Shown piece after piece: positions 1-8,682 of a stretch of DNA of 64,000 bases; positions within the stretch are counted from its first letter, which is position 1, and each line of letters starts with the position of its first letter. The translations under genes and the position numbers were made by a program. This stretch comes from Acidovorax sp. NB1 (GTDB lineage: Bacteria; Pseudomonadota; Gammaproteobacteria; Burkholderiales; Burkholderiaceae_C): contig NZ_BJHU01000035.1 of assembly GCF_005405905.1 (NCBI RefSeq), forward strand, positions 124,001-188,000. The letters are read 5' to 3'. The notes below the pieces were generated by a model. It did not search any database. It had not been told where the DNA came from and saw only the letters and a list, made by a program, of their open reading frames with translations.

Positions 1-2
1 AC

Positions 3-647
3 CATGATCACGGCGCCCCCGGCCACAGCCACGGCGCTCCCGCCGGGGCCGACCCGCGCTACCGCCGCATCCTGTGGATTGCGCTCCTCGTCAACGCCGC
101 GATGTTTGTGCTGGAGCTGGGCGCGGGCGTCCGGTCGGGCTCGGCATCTCTGCTGGCCGATGCCATCGATTTTCTGGGCGATGCGGCCAACTACGGCCTG
201 TCGCTGTGGGTGCTGGCCATGGCGCTGACCTGGCGCGCCCGTGCCGCCCTGGTCAAGGGCGCCAGCATGCTGGCCTTTGGCGTGTTTGTGATCGGCCGCG
301 TGGCCTGGGGCGCATGGCAAGGCATCCCTCCCGAGCCCTTCACCATGGGCAGCGTGGGCCTGCTGGCGCTGGCCGCCAACCTGGGCGTGGCCGCGCTGCT
401 GTATGCCTACCGCGAGGGCGACGCCAACATGCGCGGCGTGTGGCTGTGCACCCGCAACGATGCGTTGGGCAACCTGGCCGTGATGGGCGCGGCACTGGGC
501 GTGCTGGGCACGGGCACCGTGTGGCCAGACCTCGTGGTGGCCGCCATCATGGCGGGCCTGGCCATCAGCGGGGGCTGGAGCGTGATACGCCACGCCCGGC
601 AGGAGCTGGCCAGCACTGCCGCAGGTGCACAACTGCAGGGGCAATGA
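3..647 (+). CDS. CDF-type cation transporter, 5' end cut by window edge
   Basis: Membrane transporter of the cation diffusion facilitator type, expected to export divalent metal by proton exchange. The frame is already open at the window edge, where it reads a His-rich stretch (HDHG, HSHG) before the first membrane segment, so the true start lies upstream. An acidic DAIDFLGDAAN motif in the second helix matches the CDF metal site, and NDALGN in a later helix matches the second half of that site. Only the membrane domain is present; the usual cytoplasmic C-terminal domain is missing, giving the short (about 210 residue) form of the family. The next gene begins 3 nt after the stop codon, suggesting one transcript. 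The metal cannot be told from sequence. Confidence 0.85.
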   Translation, partial: HDHGAPGHSHGAPAGADPRYRRILWIALLVNAAMFVLELGAGVRSGSASLLADAIDFLGDAANYGLSLWVLAMALTWRARAALVKGASMLAFGVFVIGRVAWGAWQGIPPEPFTMGSVGLLALAANLGVAALLYAYREGDANMRGVWLCTRNDALGNLAVMGAALGVLGTGTVWPDLVVAAIMAGLAISGGWSVIRHARQELASTAAGAQLQGQ

Positions 648-650
648 ACC

Positions 651-1562
651 ATGCGCGTGCACCTGTCCACCCCCTTGAATGCGCCGCCCGACTGGGTGGC
701 AGCGCAGCTGCAAAGCACCGCCGTGTTCCGCCACATCACGGCGCCGCTGGTGCGCTTCAAGCGCCCCGGCGGCGCGCCCTGGCCCACCCACTGGTCCCCC
801 GGCAACCTGCGCGTGCAGATGTGGCTGCTGGGCCTGCTGCCCATGGGCCCACAAACCGTACGCATTTCCATCGAGGCGCCTGCACAGGCCGGCGGCTGGC
901 CCACGCTGCGCGACAACGGCGAAGGCATGCTGATGCGGCGCTGGGACCACCGCATCACCCTGCAGGCGCTGCCCGATGGCCGCACGCTGTACACCGACGA
1001 CATCGAGGTCGTGGCCCGCCACCTGCCCTGGCTGATGACACCGCTCAGCGCAGCCTTTGCCTGGGTGTTCTACCGGCACCGCCAAAGGCGCTGGCGCCAG
1101 TTGGCAGCACAGCGGGGCACCGACGCCGCAGTGCAGCCCTGGCGCAAGCAGCTGGCGTTTGACCACCTGCTCGCCGCCTTCGCCCGCGACGCGGGTGCCC
1201 CACCGGCCACACGTTGGCACTGGTTGGAGGCGGCCCATGTGCTGGGGCAGACCACGCTGTCACTGCACTGGCGATCGCACACCGCCATGCTGCGCTATGC
1301 CCTGCAGCTGCGCGACCAGCGCGAGGCGGCGGGCCAGCTGCTGCGGCTGGCGCTGGTGCCGCTGGGGCATGCGCTGGCGCGGCTGCCCATGGGTAACATC
1401 GGCCGCGCGCATGTCAGCGCCTTTGCGCCCATGGCACCCCGGCCGGAGATCACCCAGCTGATCGACGAAGCGCTGGCCGCCACGGCGGGCCCTGAAACTT
1501 TGAATGGAAAATGGCCTTTGCGCCCGACCAGCATGCCCAAGCCGCTATCAAATGATGAGTAA
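651..1562 (+). CDS. SRPBCC-like plus DUF3703 fusion protein
   Basis: 303-residue soluble protein with two recognisable halves. Residues about 1-150 look like an SRPBCC-type (START-like) domain, as often found beside CDF genes. Residues about 165-285 match DUF3703: the WHWLEAAHVLGQ, LHWRSHTAMLRYAL and LPMGNIGRAHVSAF motifs correspond to conserved blocks of that small family. These are normally separate proteins; here they are one reading frame. The last ~22 residues are encoded by a copy of a dispersed ~62-nt repeat and have no family resemblance, so they are probably an acquired tail. Biochemical function is unknown. Context with the transporter suggests a role in metal handling, which is inference. 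Confidence 0.7.
   Translation: MRVHLSTPLNAPPDWVAAQLQSTAVFRHITAPLVRFKRPGGAPWPTHWSPGNLRVQMWLLGLLPMGPQTVRISIEAPAQAGGWPTLRDNGEGMLMRRWDHRITLQALPDGRTLYTDDIEVVARHLPWLMTPLSAAFAWVFYRHRQRRWRQLAAQRGTDAAVQPWRKQLAFDHLLAAFARDAGAPPATRWHWLEAAHVLGQTTLSLHWRSHTAMLRYALQLRDQREAAGQLLRLALVPLGHALARLPMGNIGRAHVSAFAPMAPRPEITQLIDEALAATAGPETLNGKWPLRPTSMPKPLSNDE
1498..1562 (-). repeat. Dispersed ~62-nt repeat, copy 1 (inside a coding end)
   Basis: Read on the minus strand this has an AT-rich TTTGATAGC segment, a ~20-nt spacer, then GCGCAAAGGCC and a T-rich end finishing in TTCAAA. Two further copies with the same order of elements lie at 10,087-10,148 and 31,107-31,166; copies 1 and 3 share the exact 11-mer GCGCAAAGGCC. 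I recall repeats of this form from Acidovorax and relatives, but did not check. The copy supplies the 3' end of the SRPBCC-DUF3703 gene including its stop codon. Confidence 0.6.
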
Positions 1563-1701
1563 ACGCATGCCACAACACGGCCTCTATCCCACGCCAGCCA
1601 GCGCCCGGCACAGCGCCAGAACTTGACGCGCGACAAGCCAGGCATGGGGCTTGCGTGCTCCAATTCGGCGCACGCCCTCCCCCAGCCTTCCTTCGCCGAA
1701 C

Positions 1702-2358
1702 ATGTCCAGCTCCCCCGCAGCCCCTGCCCCGTCCACCCACAGCACGGCAACCGCCACGCCAGTGGTGGTGCCCCACAGCCTCACGGAAGACGCCGTGGCC
1801 ATCTTCACCGGGGTGTTGCTGATTTCGGTGGGGGTGGCGTTTTTCACGAGCGCCGGGCTGCTCACCGGGGGTACGGCAGGGCTGGCGTTTTTGCTGCACT
1901 ACGCCACGGGCATCGGCTTCGGCAAGATCTTCTTTGTGCTCAACCTGCCGTTTTACTGGCTGGCGCTGCGCAAGCTGGGACGGGCGTTCACCGTCAAGAC
2001 CTTCATTGCGGTGCTGCTGCTGTCACTGCTGACCGAGCTGCAGTCGCAGTTCCTGCAGTTTGCGCAGTTGCAGCCGCTGTATGCGGCCATTGCGGGCGGG
2101 CTGATCACGGGAACTGGCTTCCTCGTGCTGTTCCGCCACCGCTGCAGCCTGGGCGGCGTGGGCATTGCCGCGCTGTACCTGCAAGACCGCTACGGCTGGC
2201 GCGCGGGCAAGGTGCAGATGGCTGTGGACTGCGGCATCGTGCTGCTGGCGCTGTGGACGGTGGAGCCCCTGCGCGTGGCCTGGTCCGTTGCGGGCGCGGT
2301 GGCGCTCAACCTGGTGCTGGCCATGAACCACCGGCCTGGGCGCTACATGGCGGTATGA
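1702..2358 (+). CDS. YitT family membrane protein
   Basis: 218-residue integral membrane protein with about five to six hydrophobic helices, beginning with LTEDAVAIFTGVLLISVGVAFF and containing the GGTAG and CSLGGVG loops typical of the YitT family. This is the short form with only the membrane half, lacking the DUF2179 C-terminal domain found in many relatives. The family's function is not established; roles in small-solute or metal transport have been suggested. An ATG 17 codons earlier (1651) is also open, but the stretch after it is low-complexity, so the later start is chosen. The 3' end carries a tandem duplication. Neighbouring genes are the metal cluster on the left and a convergent signalling protein on the right. 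Confidence 0.8.
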   Translation: MSSSPAAPAPSTHSTATATPVVVPHSLTEDAVAIFTGVLLISVGVAFFTSAGLLTGGTAGLAFLLHYATGIGFGKIFFVLNLPFYWLALRKLGRAFTVKTFIAVLLLSLLTELQSQFLQFAQLQPLYAAIAGGLITGTGFLVLFRHRCSLGGVGIAALYLQDRYGWRAGKVQMAVDCGIVLLALWTVEPLRVAWSVAGAVALNLVLAMNHRPGRYMAV

Positions 2359-2376
2359 AGCGCTACATGGCGGTGT
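2341..2376 (+). repeat. Short tandem duplication at the end of the yitT-like gene
   Basis: The 14-base string CGCTACATGGCGGT occurs twice, 20 bases apart, the first copy encoding the last residues (RYMAV) before the TGA stop and the second lying just after the stop and ending in a second stop codon (TAG). It looks like a recent slippage duplication at the gene end. Confidence 0.8.
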
Positions 2377-2384
2377 AGCCCGAA

Positions 2385-5300
2385 CTACGACGACACCTGC
2401 CAACCCAGCCCGCTGTGCAGCCGGTGCTCCAGCGCCTCGATGGGCACCGGGCGGCTGAACAGGTAGCCCTGCCACAGCGTGCAGCCGTGGCGCTCCAGAA
2501 ATGCACGCTGCGCCTCGGTCTCCACCCCTTCGGCAATCACGTCGATGCCCAGGCTCTGCGCCATGCCGATGATGGTCTGCACGATGAGTGCGTCGGTGTG
2601 CTGGATGCCGATGTTGCGCACAAAACTCTGGTCGATCTTGAGCTGGTCCAGCGGCAGCCGCGTGAGGTACGACAGCGACGACTGGCCCGTGCCAAAGTCG
2701 TCCATCGAAAAGCGCAGGCCCAGCGCGCGCAGTGCGTTCATCTTGGCGATGGTGTCGTCCACGTTGTCCAGTGCCAGGCTCTCGGTCAGCTCCAGCTTCA
2801 GGCGGTCGGGCCGCGCCCCGGTCTGGCGCAGCACCGCCACCACCTGCTCCATGAAGTCGGCCTGGCGGAACTGGCGCGCGCTCACGTTCACCGCCAGTTG
2901 CAGGTGGGCCGTGGCCGGGTCATCCTGCCAGCGGCGCAGCTGGGTGCAGGCAGTCTGCAGCACCCACAGGCCAATGGGCAGGATCAGCCCGGTCTCTTCG
3001 GCCAGCGGGATGAACTCGAACGGCGGCACCATGCCGCGCGCCGGGTGGTTCCAGCGGATCAGCACCTCGGCCCCCACCACATGCTTGCCGCAACCCACTT
3101 GCACCTGGTAGTGCAGCGTGAACTGGCCTTGCTCCAGGGCCATGCGCAGGTCATTCTCCAGGGCTGCGCGGGCCGTCACAGCGGCCTGCATGCGGGGGTC
3201 AAAAAAGCGGATGCCGTTGCGCCCGGCGGTCTTGGCGGCATACATGGCCAGGTCGGCGTGCTTGACCACATCCTCCACCGTCTGCCCCTGGCCGCTGAAC
3301 AGCACGGCGCCCACACTGGTGGTGCTGTGCACATGGTGCGACGCCAGCTGGTAAGGCTGGTTGAGCGCGGCCAGAATCTTTTCGCCCACCGTCTGCGCCT
3401 GCTCGGCCGCGTCGGTGGCCTGGGCACCCAGGTCCTCCAGCAGCACCAGAAACTCGTCGCCGCCCAGGCGTGCCACGGTGTCGCCTTCACGCACACAACG
3501 GATCAGGCGCTCGGCCACCTGCTGCAGCAGCACGTCACCCATGTCGTGGCCCAGGGTGTCGTTCAGGGTCTTGAAGTGGTCCAGGTCCAGGCACAGCAGC
3601 GCCCCTTGCAGCCCGGCGCGCGCGCTGGTGGCAAACGCCTGTTGCAGGCGGTCCATCATCAGGCGGCGGTTGGGCAGGTGGGTGAGCGGGTCGTAGAACG
3701 CAAGGTGCTCGATCTCGCGCGCTGCGGCTGCACGCTGGGTGATGTCGCTGAGCGTGGCCACGTAGTGGGTGAGCGCGCCCCGGTGGTCCGTCACGGCGGT
3801 GATGGCCATGAAATGCAGGTTCACCTCGCCGCTTTTGCAGCGGTTCCACAGCTCGCCCTTCCACTCGCCCGCACTGGCCAGACTGGCCCACATCGCATCA
3901 AAAAACGCCTTGTCATGGTGGCCCGAGGCCAGCAGGCGGGTGGGCTGGCCCACCACCTCATCGGCGCTGTAGCCGGTGATGCGGCTGAAGGCCCGGTTGG
4001 TGCGCAGGATGCGGGTGTCGGCATCGGTGACGATCATGCCCTCTTGCGACTCGAAGGCAATGGCGGCAATCCGCAGCTCGTTTTCGTCGCGCTTGCGGGC
4101 AGAGATGTCCTTGCCCACGCCCCGGTAGCCACAGAACACGCCGTCCGCGTCAAACACCGGCGTGCCGCTGATGGACACCCAGTACGAACAGCCCTGCCGG
4201 TCGTGGCGCTCGAACTCGAAGTCGCGGAACTCCTGGTGGCTCTCCAGCAGCGCGCGGTGCTCTTCCCAAAGCGCATCGCTCATGCCCGGCGCAGCCAGCT
4301 CCCAGCGCGTCTTGCCCATGTGCAGCGCGGCCTCCTGCACCAGCCGGTCATCGGCGCGGCCCTCAACATGCGTGAGGCGAAACTGCGCATCCTGCTCCCA
4401 GTACCAGTCGGACGACAGCGCCGTGAGGGTGCGAAAACGCGCCTCGTTGTCTTCCAGCTTGCGGCGCACGCGGTAGGACTCGCTCACGTCGCTGAACACC
4501 AGCACCACGCCCACGATCTGGCCCTGGGGGTTGCGGATGGGGGCGGCACTGTCGGCGATCTGGTACTCGGCCCCATGGCGTGCCAGCAAGGTGGTGTGGT
4601 TGCTCAGCGCCACCACCTGGCCCTTGTCCATCACCTGCTGCACCGGGTCCACTTGCGGTTCGCGCGTGCCGGCGTTGACGATGCGGAACACCTCGGCAAG
4701 TGGCTGGCCCAGGGCCTGCGCCAGCGGCCAACCGGTCAGGCGCTCGGCCACCGCATTCATGCGGGTGATGCGGCCCTGCGCGTCGGTAGCCACCACGGCG
4801 TCGCCGATGGAGTGCAGGGTGATGGCCAGGTTTTCTTCGCTCTGGCGCAGCTCGGCCTCGGCATTCTGGCGGGTCAGCGCCATGCGGTCGAAGCGGCGGC
4901 CCAGCTCGGTCAGCTCCTGCAGCCCCGAGGCGGGAACGCGCGACACATAGCGCCCCTCGGCCAGCTCGTCGGTGGCGTGCAGCAGGCGCTGCAGGGGGCG
5001 CATCACACCGCGCCGCACCCCCACCTGGGCCACCACCACCGACACCACCAGCCCCGCCAGCAGGAAGGCCATCTCGGTCCACATGCGCTGGTTGGCGGCG
5101 GCATACAGGCTCTCCAGCGGCACCGTCAGACTCATGGTGGCCACGGGTTTGCCGCCCGCCTCGATGAGTGGCTGGAACACCACCAGCTCGGGGGCGCCAT
5201 CCGCGCGCGTGCGCAGGCGCTGGCCCTGCGGGGTCTGCAGCACCATGGCGCGGAACTCGCCATCGGCAAAAGGTGCACCCAGTTCGCTGGCCTCGGGTGG

Positions 5301-5942
5301 GTAGCGGGCCAGCACGCGCCCCTCGGGGTCGGACACCCGGGCCACCGCGCCATCCGGCAGGCCGAGGTCGGTGAGCCGCCGGCTCCACCATTCCAGCGAC
5401 ACCACGGCCACGGCCGCGCCCACCACCTCTTGCGTGCCCGCCGGGATCACCGGGTAGGCAAAGTTGACGCTGGCCACCTGGGCGGCTCGGTCCACCTGAA
5501 AACTGCCCACGGCAAAGTCCCGGCCGGTGATCGTCTGCTGGAAGTAGGGACGGTTGGCCACGTTGACGGGCGCCTTCAGCGGCCGGGCATTGCACAGCAA
5601 CTCCCCATCGGCCCGGGGCACGCCGATGTTCACGTAGGTGGCGTTGAGAGACAGCACCTCGGCCAGGTAGCGGCCACACTCGGGCGCGGAAGGGTCGCGC
5701 ACCTGCGGCATGGCCGCCAGTTGCTGCAGAAACTGCCGCGTGTTCTGGATCAGGCGCTGCTGGGTGCCCGCCACCGAGCGCAGTGCCTGCAGCGCGCGCT
5801 CCTCGGCGGCCGCAATCGCATCGGCGCGGTGGGCCCGGGCCTGGTAGACCACCAGCAGCACTGCGGGCAACGTGGCGCACAACACCAGCCAGCGGATCCG
5901 CGCGGGCAAGGTACTCCACATTCCTGCAACCCAGGGGGGCAT
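2385..5942 (-). CDS. Cache-HAMP-PAS-GGDEF-EAL signalling protein
   Basis: Large inner-membrane c-di-GMP protein of about 1185 residues. Order: membrane helix (about 12-32), periplasmic Cache-type sensor (35-280), second helix (about 284-305), HAMP, at least three PAS/PAC modules, GGDEF with an intact GGDEF sequence (about 826), and EAL (from about 930). The EAL signature reads EVL rather than EAL, while DDFGTG and the downstream KIDQSFV block are intact, so phosphodiesterase activity remains plausible. The start at 5942 is chosen because it lies just before the first helix and follows an AGAAAGG ribosome site; the frame is open far upstream. It is divergent from the copper operon. Which catalytic activity dominates cannot be told. 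Confidence 0.9.
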   Translation of the reverse strand: MPPWVAGMWSTLPARIRWLVLCATLPAVLLVVYQARAHRADAIAAAEERALQALRSVAGTQQRLIQNTRQFLQQLAAMPQVRDPSAPECGRYLAEVLSLNATYVNIGVPRADGELLCNARPLKAPVNVANRPYFQQTITGRDFAVGSFQVDRAAQVASVNFAYPVIPAGTQEVVGAAVAVVSLEWWSRRLTDLGLPDGAVARVSDPEGRVLARYPPEASELGAPFADGEFRAMVLQTPQGQRLRTRADGAPELVVFQPLIEAGGKPVATMSLTVPLESLYAAANQRMWTEMAFLLAGLVVSVVVAQVGVRRGVMRPLQRLLHATDELAEGRYVSRVPASGLQELTELGRRFDRMALTRQNAEAELRQSEENLAITLHSIGDAVVATDAQGRITRMNAVAERLTGWPLAQALGQPLAEVFRIVNAGTREPQVDPVQQVMDKGQVVALSNHTTLLARHGAEYQIADSAAPIRNPQGQIVGVVLVFSDVSESYRVRRKLEDNEARFRTLTALSSDWYWEQDAQFRLTHVEGRADDRLVQEAALHMGKTRWELAAPGMSDALWEEHRALLESHQEFRDFEFERHDRQGCSYWVSISGTPVFDADGVFCGYRGVGKDISARKRDENELRIAAIAFESQEGMIVTDADTRILRTNRAFSRITGYSADEVVGQPTRLLASGHHDKAFFDAMWASLASAGEWKGELWNRCKSGEVNLHFMAITAVTDHRGALTHYVATLSDITQRAAAAREIEHLAFYDPLTHLPNRRLMMDRLQQAFATSARAGLQGALLCLDLDHFKTLNDTLGHDMGDVLLQQVAERLIRCVREGDTVARLGGDEFLVLLEDLGAQATDAAEQAQTVGEKILAALNQPYQLASHHVHSTTSVGAVLFSGQGQTVEDVVKHADLAMYAAKTAGRNGIRFFDPRMQAAVTARAALENDLRMALEQGQFTLHYQVQVGCGKHVVGAEVLIRWNHPARGMVPPFEFIPLAEETGLILPIGLWVLQTACTQLRRWQDDPATAHLQLAVNVSARQFRQADFMEQVVAVLRQTGARPDRLKLELTESLALDNVDDTIAKMNALRALGLRFSMDDFGTGQSSLSYLTRLPLDQLKIDQSFVRNIGIQHTDALIVQTIIGMAQSLGIDVIAEGVETEAQRAFLERHGCTLWQGYLFSRPVPIEALEHRLHSGLGWQVSS

Positions 5943-6182
5943 ACCGGCCTTTCTGTGCAAGACAAAGAAAGAAGGCTTGTGTGCATGCCCGCCACTGGCC
6001 GCAACCCGCAGGCCACCACCCACCGCAGACATGTTGGCTTGCATGTTAGCGCCCCCTGCCCCAACAGTCGCCCCTTGTTTGCGCGGGGCGCCTGCAGCCC
6101 CGGACCAGTGGAGCCGCCGCTTGGGAAGGCGAAAAACCGCTGGACAAGGGAACCATCCGTTCGCGCGCCGTATCATTGACGG

Positions 6183-6704
6183 ATGCGTCGCGGCCTTTCT
6201 CTTTTGCTGATGGTGGTGCTGGTCCTGCGGGGCCTCACCGGCACTGCCATGGCCGCCGGGGTGCTGCCCCCGCTGCAGCCCGCAGCCGCCGCGCACAGCC
6301 ACATCCAGGCCGATACTGCCCATGCAGCGCCCCACACCTCGGCTGAGGCCCACCAGACGCCCGCCACCACATCCGGCGCACAGCCCAGTGGCCCCCAGCT
6401 CCCCGAGAGCACGGCCGCAGAGCCCGAAACCGATCACGATCACCACGATCACGACCATGACCACGCCTCGGCAGCGCCTGCGGGTGTGGATGTGGCCACG
6501 TGCGATGGCAGCAGCACCGGCTGCGCCGCCCACGATCACCATGCCAGTGCCTGCTCGGCCTGCGAAATCTGCCATTCGGCCATGCTGGATGTGCCCACTG
6601 CGCTGACACCGGCGCACCAGCCCCCCGGCCCCCTGCGCGCCCTGAGCGCCGCGCCATTCGACAGTGCCCCGGCGGCACTGGCCATCAAACCACCCATCGC
6701 CTGA
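6183..6704 (+). CDS. Secreted His/Asp-rich, Cys-containing protein
   Basis: 173-residue protein with an N-terminal signal peptide (RRGLSLLLMVVLVLRGLTG, cleavage near AMAAG). The middle carries an alternating Asp/His run (DHDHHDHDHDH), and the C-terminal part has ACSACEICHS, so both imidazole and thiol ligands are available for metal. It is not clearly assignable to a named family; the Cys-x2-Cys-x2-C-H block is reminiscent of small DUF2946-type proteins but I would not insist. As the first gene of the copper operon and with an export signal it probably binds metal in the periplasm. That role is inferred from composition and context only. Confidence 0.65.
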   Translation: MRRGLSLLLMVVLVLRGLTGTAMAAGVLPPLQPAAAAHSHIQADTAHAAPHTSAEAHQTPATTSGAQPSGPQLPESTAAEPETDHDHHDHDHDHASAAPAGVDVATCDGSSTGCAAHDHHASACSACEICHSAMLDVPTALTPAHQPPGPLRALSAAPFDSAPAALAIKPPIA

Positions 6705-6801
6705 TCTCCGACGCCCGAAGTGCGTCTGCATTGCTGGCCGCCCTCTTCCGGGGCGCGCCAGTTGCAGCGCATTGCCTGTTTTTCGCTGTCTGGAGATCGC
6801 C

Positions 6802-7251
6802 ATGCGCGCCCCTTTTTCCCATCCCCCGGCTTCCCGCCTGGTGCAGACACGCACCCGGCTCGCCTGCCTTGCACTGCTCACACTGCTGATTGCGGTGCCC
6901 CCCGCCCTCGCCCAGAGCCCCCACACCCACTACACGGCCGATGCGGCCGAGCCCGGTGCGGCCACGGCCCCGCTGATCCATCCCGCCCCTCCGGCGCCCA
7001 CGGCTTTGGTCGAGCTGCCCACGGGGCATGGCTGGCAGGACGCCCACCACGCGGTCGGCCAGTTCCCACGCGGCCATGCCGACATCGTGGCGTGGGAGAA
7101 GCAGCAGGGCGCTGCGCCCACTCCGCCCCCGCCTTCGTCACACACACACGGTGGCGGTGACAAGGCGGCTGCCGGCGTTGCGCCCAAGCACATGCACCAG
7201 CACCACCGTGGCCACCACGGCCACCACCCCATGCCCGGGAGCAAGCCATGA
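6802..7251 (+). CDS. Secreted His-rich protein of the copper operon
   Basis: 149-residue exported protein: signal peptide ending ALAQS, a central GHGWQDAHHAVGQFPRGHAD block, and a His-rich C-terminus (HMHQHHRGHHGHHPMPG). The ATG at 6802 follows GGAG at a normal distance; earlier in-frame starts precede no signal peptide. Its stop codon overlaps the ATG of the following TolC-type gene (ATGA), so the two are translationally coupled. I do not recognise a named family; the composition suggests a periplasmic buffer for copper or a similar metal. Confidence 0.7.
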   Translation: MRAPFSHPPASRLVQTRTRLACLALLTLLIAVPPALAQSPHTHYTADAAEPGAATAPLIHPAPPAPTALVELPTGHGWQDAHHAVGQFPRGHADIVAWEKQQGAAPTPPPPSSHTHGGGDKAAAGVAPKHMHQHHRGHHGHHPMPGSKP

Positions 7252-8681
7252 AGCACCGGCCCCACCTTTCCCGCCTTTCAGCACTCGCCACCGCCCTCGT
7301 CCTCGCGGGCTGCGCCAGCGTATCGCCCGATGGCCTGCGCGGCGATGTGGCGGCGCTCACCCAGGACCGCACCGGGGGCACCACCGCCGCCCTGCTCGCC
7401 GCTGACCCTACTGCGCGCGCCGCAGCGCAGCAATCCATCGAGGGCTGGCTGGCCCAGCCCCTGACGCAAGACGCGGCCGTGCGCATCGCCCTGCTCAACA
7501 ACCCCGGCCTGCAAGCCCGCCTGGCCGCGCTGGGCGTGGCCGATGCCGAACGGGTGCAAGCCATCTCGCTGCCCAACCCGCACCTGACCCTGGGGCGCTT
7601 CACCAACAGCCAGGAACGCGAGATCGAGCGCACCCTGGCCTTTGGCCTGATGGACCTCATCACCCTGCCCTGGCGCACCCAGCGCCAGGCCGAGCGCCTG
7701 CAGATCGCCACGCTGCAAACCGCACAGGACGTGGTGCTGCTGGCCGCAGACACACGCCGCGCGTGGCTGCGCGCCGTGGCCGCCGAGCAGGTGGCAGCCA
7801 CGCAGGGGCGCATGGTCGAAGCCGCCGAGGCCGGGGCCGAGCTGGCCCGCCGCATGGTGCAGGTGGGCAACTGGAGCCGCCTGCAGCAGGCCCGCGAGCA
7901 GGCCACGCTGCTAGAGGCCACGCGCCAGCACGCGCGCGCCCGGCTGGCTGCGGCCACCGCACGCGAAGAACTCCACCGCCGCATGGGCCTGTGGGGCGTG
8001 CAAACGCAGTACCAGCTGGCCGCCCAGTTGCCCCCCTTGCCCGCCAGCGCCCTGCCTGCAGACGGCATCGAAGCCACCGCCCTGCGCGAACGGCTGGACG
8101 TGCAGGCTGCCCGCCGCCAGCTCGACACCCAGGCCGTGCGCCAAGGCTGGAGCCGCGCGGGCGCGGTGTTTGGCGACATTGGCCTGGCCTACAGCCGGAA
8201 CACAGCCACCGAGCGCGACACGGGGCACACCGATGTGAAACGCGGCTGGGAGCTGGAGCTGCCCCTGCCCCTGTTCGACTGGGGCGACGCCGCCCGCACC
8301 CGCGCGCAGGCCGAGGTAGAGCAAAGCGCTGCCCAGCTGCAGGACACCGCCGTGCGCGCCCGCAGCGAGGTGCGCGCCGCCTGGCTCACCTACCGCACCG
8401 CGCTCGACCTGGCGCGCCAGCAGCACAGCGAGGTGGTGCCGCTGCGCCAGTTCATCGCGGGCGAAACCACGCTGCGCTACAACGGCATGCTGGCCAGCGT
8501 GTGGGACCTGCTGGCCGAAGCGCGCAACAGCACGCAGGCCGTGGCCAACGCCATCGAAGCGCAGCGCGACTTCTGGCTGGCCGAGACCGACCTGCAACTT
8601 GCTTTGACGGGTACCTCGCCAGGTGCCCTGCAGGGCCTCACCTCCGGCGCTGCAGCCTCCACCACCCCACAAGGCCATTGA
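7248..8681 (+). CDS. TolC family outer-membrane efflux lipoprotein
   Basis: 477-residue outer-membrane factor. It starts with a lipoprotein signal peptide ending in the lipobox LAGC, followed by the two long helical repeats of the TolC fold (for example ARAAAQQSIEGWL, ALLNNPGLQARLAALGVA, and the second repeat near ARTRAQAEVEQSAAQL). Such proteins form the outer-membrane exit duct for RND or ABC efflux systems or, in some copper operons, act with the multicopper oxidase. No inner-membrane pump or adaptor gene lies nearby. Its ATG overlaps the upstream stop codon and the next gene starts 1 nt after its own stop. Confidence 0.9.
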   Translation: MKHRPHLSRLSALATALVLAGCASVSPDGLRGDVAALTQDRTGGTTAALLAADPTARAAAQQSIEGWLAQPLTQDAAVRIALLNNPGLQARLAALGVADAERVQAISLPNPHLTLGRFTNSQEREIERTLAFGLMDLITLPWRTQRQAERLQIATLQTAQDVVLLAADTRRAWLRAVAAEQVAATQGRMVEAAEAGAELARRMVQVGNWSRLQQAREQATLLEATRQHARARLAAATAREELHRRMGLWGVQTQYQLAAQLPPLPASALPADGIEATALRERLDVQAARRQLDTQAVRQGWSRAGAVFGDIGLAYSRNTATERDTGHTDVKRGWELELPLPLFDWGDAARTRAQAEVEQSAAQLQDTAVRARSEVRAAWLTYRTALDLARQQHSEVVPLRQFIAGETTLRYNGMLASVWDLLAEARNSTQAVANAIEAQRDFWLAETDLQLALTGTSPGALQGLTSGAAASTTPQGH

Positions 8682-8682
8682 C

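Noticed and set aside
2415-6179. Very long rightward open frame opposite the GGDEF-EAL gene
   Set aside because: Composition is that of a GC-rich antisense shadow (runs of H, Q, R, G); the minus-strand frame has complete domains.
5943-6926. Upstream extension of the GGDEF-EAL frame
   Set aside because: It is antisense to the His-rich gene, Gly/Arg-rich and without domains; a ribosome site and membrane helix mark the start at 5942.
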